From the NCBI GenBank assembly GCA_963681505.1, contig OY811981.1, positions 7,562,916-7,626,915 of the forward strand: DNA of 64,000 nt. The letters run 5' to 3'. A program made the translations under genes and the position numbers. The stretch comes from Eunapius fragilis (taxonomy: Eukaryota > Porifera > Demospongiae > Spongillida > Spongillidae). The stretch's first letter is position 1. Each line of letters begins with the position of its first letter. The notes beneath the pieces are model-generated. The model searched no databases, was not told where the DNA came from, and saw only the letters and a list, made by a program, of their open reading frames with translations. Below are positions 60,066-64,000 of the stretch, piece by piece.

Positions 60066-60570
60066 GTATGGAACGCCGTTTGTTGCAAAAATCGCACACG
60101 CGCTAGGTCGCTGTTATCAGTAGTGAATCTCATTACAATAGCCTGTGAATCTACTTACTCTTCCACCTGTGACTAGCGTTGAGAAAGGCGTTTGGAATCT
60201 TTAGCTTGCGTTGGGCACTCTTCACCAGCGCGTGGCAATCATTCGCTAGCGTTAGGCAGTAGCTCCATAGCGCTAGGAATCGTTGGTTAGCGCTGCGCAT
60301 GACTAGCGCTGCGGATTGTATGGAACGCCGTTTGTTGCAAAAATCGCACACGCGCTAGGTCGCTGTTATCAGTAGTGAATCTCATTACAATAGCCTGTGA
60401 ATCTACTTACTCGTCCACCTGTGACTAGCGTTGAGAAAGGCTTTCGCTAGCGTTTGGAATCTCTAGCTTGCGTTGGGCACTCTTCACCAGCGCGGGGCAA
60501 TCATTCGCTAGCGTTAGGCAGTTCCTCGATAGCGCTAGGAATCGTTGGTTAGCGCTGCGCGTGACTAGCG
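60066..60570. repeat. Two tandem copies of a 252-bp unit
   Basis: Copies start at 60066 and 60318 with GTATGGAACGCCGTTTGTTG; both contain many GCTAGCG/CGCTAGC motifs. The second copy leads directly into the next GC-rich array. Confidence 0.9.
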
Positions 60571-60584
60571 CTGCGGATTGGCCC

Positions 60585-60795
60585 GCGCTGCGGTTTTGGC
60601 TCGCGCTGCGGTTTTAGCTCGCGCTGCGGTTTTAGCTCGCGCTGCGGTTTTAGCTCGCGCTGCGGTTTTAGCTCGCGCTGCGGTTTTGGCCCGCGCTGCG
60701 GTTTTGGCTCGCGCTGCGGTTTAGCTCGCGCTGCGGTTTTAGCTCGCGCTGCGGTTTTGCTCGCGCTGCGGTTTTGGCTCGTGCTGCGGTAGTGA
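60585..60795. repeat. 18-19 bp GC-rich tandem array (GCTCGCGCTGCGGTTTTA)
   Basis: About eleven copies of CTCGCGCTGCGGTTTTAG with TTGG variants, CpG-rich. The minus-strand KPQREL frame is an artefact of the unit. Confidence 0.95.
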
Positions 60796-60799
60796 ACTC

Positions 60800-63342
60800 G
60801 CAAGTGTGATCTTACACTTGCATGGATCTGGTACGAGATTAGCTTAATTGCTTTTTTAAAAAATAACTTACATAAGTTTTGTCGTGTGTTGAAGTGCATC
60901 GAATAGTGTTTTGTTAGCATCGGAGCTAGGGTGCCCCCTCCCCCCCCCTCCCGCTCCCCCCCACTTTATGATTTCTGTGTCTCAGCTACTCAGTCATGAG
61001 AGGTCCTGATAAAGTTTAATAATATAAGAGATGCTGGCAAGGGTTACATGTGCGTGGGTCCATATGGTTCAGGATTTGTATTCGACAATAGGGTAGTGCA
61101 TGTTTTAACCTTTCGTGGTAAGAACCAGGTAGTACCTGCATGAATTTTAGTGCGGATTTCCTACGAAACAATGGATGACTGTTAACCTCGAAGTAAAATC
61201 TACATACGCACCTGACTTGCATGGTCATTATTGATTAACCTGCTTGACCCAGAAGTCAACTCTAAAGTATCTACACAAACCAAAAAAATGTTTCCCAAAT
61301 AAAGGGCCATTACAACTAGGCCATTCCCAAGGATGCAGTGGTGCCACTGGCATGAAATTTCAGGATTTCACTGTTCTTTCACTTCACATACCACTATCAC
61401 ACACCATATATGTCTATCTGTCCAATTTAGGATCTTGGATATCTAACAACTCAAAAGGTGTCAGTAGCACTTCCAGGTACACATGCACGCATGAGTATAG
61501 ACGAATAAAAGCATGCACATTGTCTTGTTCTTTTCCTGGTTTGCATTATATTGTGCAGAATACTGAGCACTCATAGGATAAACTTGAACTGTATACCACT
61601 CTATAGATAGAAGTATCAATGGCTTATGATCAGACTGAAATTGTGAAGTGTCATTAAAGTATTGATATTATGTAGTGACTGGGGTCAAGAGAGCCAAAAG
61701 ACCCAGCAGAAATCCTATAATGATAATAATAATAATAATAATTAAAAGTACTCCTCACAGCTCTATATGGGAGGCTGCACTTGACCCTTTTTATGGTAAA
61801 TGCCAGGGCAATCAAACATTCCAGGATCAATAGCAGTTAATAGTGCATTTTGTGTGTTCTTTATTAATTGCCAAATTTAGAAAAATAAAAATAATGAAAG
61901 ACCTTTCTTATTCTGAATACCGCTAAACTTAATGTAATAAATAAGTAATACTACTCAAATACTCAATGCACTGCATGCTTCAAAAGAACTGTATGTTAAT
62001 ATTCATTATAACTTGTAATGCTTCGATCCAACACAGCAAGATATGACAATGGTTGTATGTTCATACATAACCATATAGACGTTTAGCGCTCAACATGCAC
62101 CATAACTCTCTAACTCCAGTGGAATATTCCATTCACCACAGTACTCAGGGCTCATGGCCACTTCCACAATAGTTCCAGAATTGGGGGAGATGTAATGGCA
62201 GCTGAGATGCCATTGTCACAATTGGTGACTGCAATAGAAACATACCTATAGTTATACACCATTATATCTGGGATTAGCTCTGAGAGATTTAACCTGCCAT
62301 ATAGAGAGCAGTCGTAGCCTGTACCTTGGAACAGTGGGTTCTGATAGTAAGGTGTGAAGCAAGCTGAGAAAGATTGCACTGGGTTTCAGGACCTACTGCC
62401 AAAGGCACCCCAAGCTCAGAGCACTTGTGTCATTGCTGGCATCAGTGTTTTCTATTTTCTGCTGTCGGAGCTGTTGACTCACTTGTGACACTGGCTTCAT
62501 TTAAAGTAATTGGATAGCAGTGATGTACTGTTCTTTCCAAAAACCCAATTAGGAACCAGTACATCAGCCAGCCGCATGCGCCAGGCACAAGCACAGGAAT
62601 ACACATACTATCATACTATTTTCACAGTAACTGAGTGAGCCTATGTTCTACTACCAAATGGGAATTTGTGGAAACCTGGAGCTTTTGATCTCGCTCACTG
62701 CTTACCAAAGCACCCTCAATGAAGTATGTATGGCAGTGGGATCATCTGCCAGGTTTCTGAACAAAGGAAGCATGCTTCCAATGAATTTAAGTGCTAGAGC
62801 TAGGTTGAGCATTATTCCTACTGGGCGGGAGCTGAAGCCCAGTTACATCTTTCAGGCCTTGCCTCTTGTCTGACACAATTGCTGCCAAAATCATCCCACC
62901 TCAACACTGTATGGTAGGCTCAACTTGGTTCTTGTCAGAGCAAATGCAAGGACACTGATATGGCATCAGCCTTGACATCCCAGTTTAACTATATGATGAC
63001 ATCCAGCAGTCTGGGCATGGTCCTTGTGATTAGTAATAGCATGCATGTACGTGCTAGAAGAAGCCATCATTGCAGATTGCAGTAATTTTTGGAGATCTGT
63101 ATGGCAGGCTCAGCATCATACTTATGCAAGAAAATAACCTTACAAGACCCTTGCAAGCCACAGGCATGCAGACTGTCGATCTGATGTATTTATGAAATAC
63201 ATGTACAGCATAATGCAACCTTTTTTTATTTTTATTTTTTATTTTTTAGAAGATGAATGCTATTAAGAACACAAACTATTTTTAAAATACACAAATGCAA
63301 CAATAACCAAACACAAGTCACAAAACAACGTACAAACTCAAA
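60800..63342. other. Non-coding, no gene recognised
   Basis: A C-rich run near 60932-60963, (AAT)n near 61725, and an A/T homopolymer region near 63220-63260. Frames at 61244-61576, 62379-62152 and 62643-62873 show no domain I can name. The phrase GGCAGGCTCA/GGGAGGCTGCA recurs near 61770, 62913 and 63103, suggesting an old dispersed repeat. Confidence 0.5.
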
Positions 63343-64000
63343 TGTATTCCTGTGCGAGAATCATTGCTTCGTGTAAATGCTACAAATGTGCAATCACGTG
63401 CTATGACTACTGTAGTTCGAAGAACCTACAATGTACCGTCTTCCAATGCCTTGTGGCATATAGATGGTCTCCACTGTCTGATACGATGGAGAATTGTCAT
63501 TCATGGAGGTATTGATGGCCACTAAAGACTTATAGTCTATCTAGGTGCATCTGACAACAATAAAAGTAGCACTGTACTGGATTTGTTTTTGAAAGCTACT
63601 GAACAATATAGTTGGCCATCACGAGTTAGAGCAGATTATGGAGGAGAGAATATAGAAGTGGCTAGACATATGATAAATGCCAGAGGGTTAGGGCGACAGA
63701 GTTTCATGGCGGGATCTAGTGTGCATAACCAACGGATTGAGAGGCTGTGGAGAGACACATTTCGATGTGTGTGCCATTTGTATTACTCGCTGTTTTATGA
63801 AATGGAAGTGTGCAACTTACTGTGCCCTGAAAATGAAACTCAACTCTTTTGCCTTCACTATGTATACATTCCTCGCATTAACCTTCAACTGAAGAGATTT
63901 CAACACAGTTGGAACAATCATCCACTGCGAACGAAACATGGGATGAGCCCTGCTGAGATGTGTACTAATGGATTGGCAACAGCTGATTTTGCTACGCTAA
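63343..64000 (+). pseudogene. Integrase-core (rve, DDE) transposase fragment, one stop codon
   Basis: One reading frame from about 63343 to the window end, broken by a single TAA at 63523-63525. Blocks: IPVRESLLRVN, RRTYNVPSSNALWHIDGLH (first Asp), RWRIVIHGGIDG, stop, [40 protein letters not shown] (second Asp), [17 protein letters not shown] (catalytic Glu), [14 protein letters not shown] and [16 protein letters not shown]. This is the catalytic core of an rve-type integrase of the kind seen in animal DNA transposons (IS3EU-like or Ginger-like groups are possible). It lies downstream of poly-A/T-rich sequence and continues beyond the window. The DDE residues are present; the stop suggests loss of function unless it is a sequencing error. 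Confidence 0.85.

Noticed and set aside
60549..60920. Minus-strand PQREL/KPQR repeat protein
   Set aside because: Generated by the 18-19 bp GC-rich array; no independent coding evidence.

Overview
The window looks like a transposon-rich piece of an animal nuclear genome. Genes are built from many small exons with short GT..AG introns, there are no operons or ribosome-binding sites, and minisatellites, satellites and nested DNA transposons fill most of the space. Ankyrin exons of exactly 99 bp, CYP3-like P450 exons, BEND5-like genes and the very frequent palindrome TACATGTA suggest an early-branching marine invertebrate, possibly a sponge. The species cannot be proved from sequence alone.

The central result is a two-gene DNA transposon. 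At 22915-30865 lies an apparently complete, about 7.95 kb EnSpm/CACTA-like element. It has a 3-bp target duplication (AAC), short terminal repeats (CCCAG..) and dense subterminal CTTGGCCAAG-type repeats. It carries two divergently transcribed genes whose exons join in frame without a stop: a TNP2-type transposase (minus strand, 6 exons, 971 codons) and a BEND5-like protein (plus strand, 9 exons, 338 codons) with a Tudor-like N-terminal module and a BEN DNA-binding domain. The same head-to-head pair occurs at 1-7162: a BEN gene running off the left edge, and a TNP2 gene whose last exon is split by a 1.2 kb hAT-like element. A third, intact BEN gene (16031-17756) stands alone.

Layout: 1-7162, BEN/TNP2 pair 1. 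8083-11930 and 33037-36875, two inverted copies of part of a P450 gene; the left copy has a stop codon and lacks an exon. 12160-14190, a 20-21 bp minisatellite. 14245-15194, a TIR element with an 8-bp duplication and an empty-site copy nearby. 16031-17756, the solo BEN gene. 20215-22590, a purine-rich array. 22915-30865, the two-gene transposon. 31018-32172, a Mutator-like element with a 9-bp duplication. 37901-38550, a 40-bp minisatellite. 38591-39428, ankyrin exons.

From about 39590 to 59492 runs a satellite with a unit near 400 bp. It is interrupted by four separate insertions, and because the satellite consensus is known the target sites can be read directly: a gag-like insert (40336-42654), a 3.9 kb TIR element holding a large palindrome (48068-51938), an element with CACGGGTG ends containing a decayed RAG1 N-terminal-like zinc-finger gene (52517-55443, resembling the N-RAG-TP type), and a CACTG-ended element (55492-57878). 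The right end (59493-64000) holds GC-rich tandem repeats and, at the edge, an integrase-core (rve) pseudogene.
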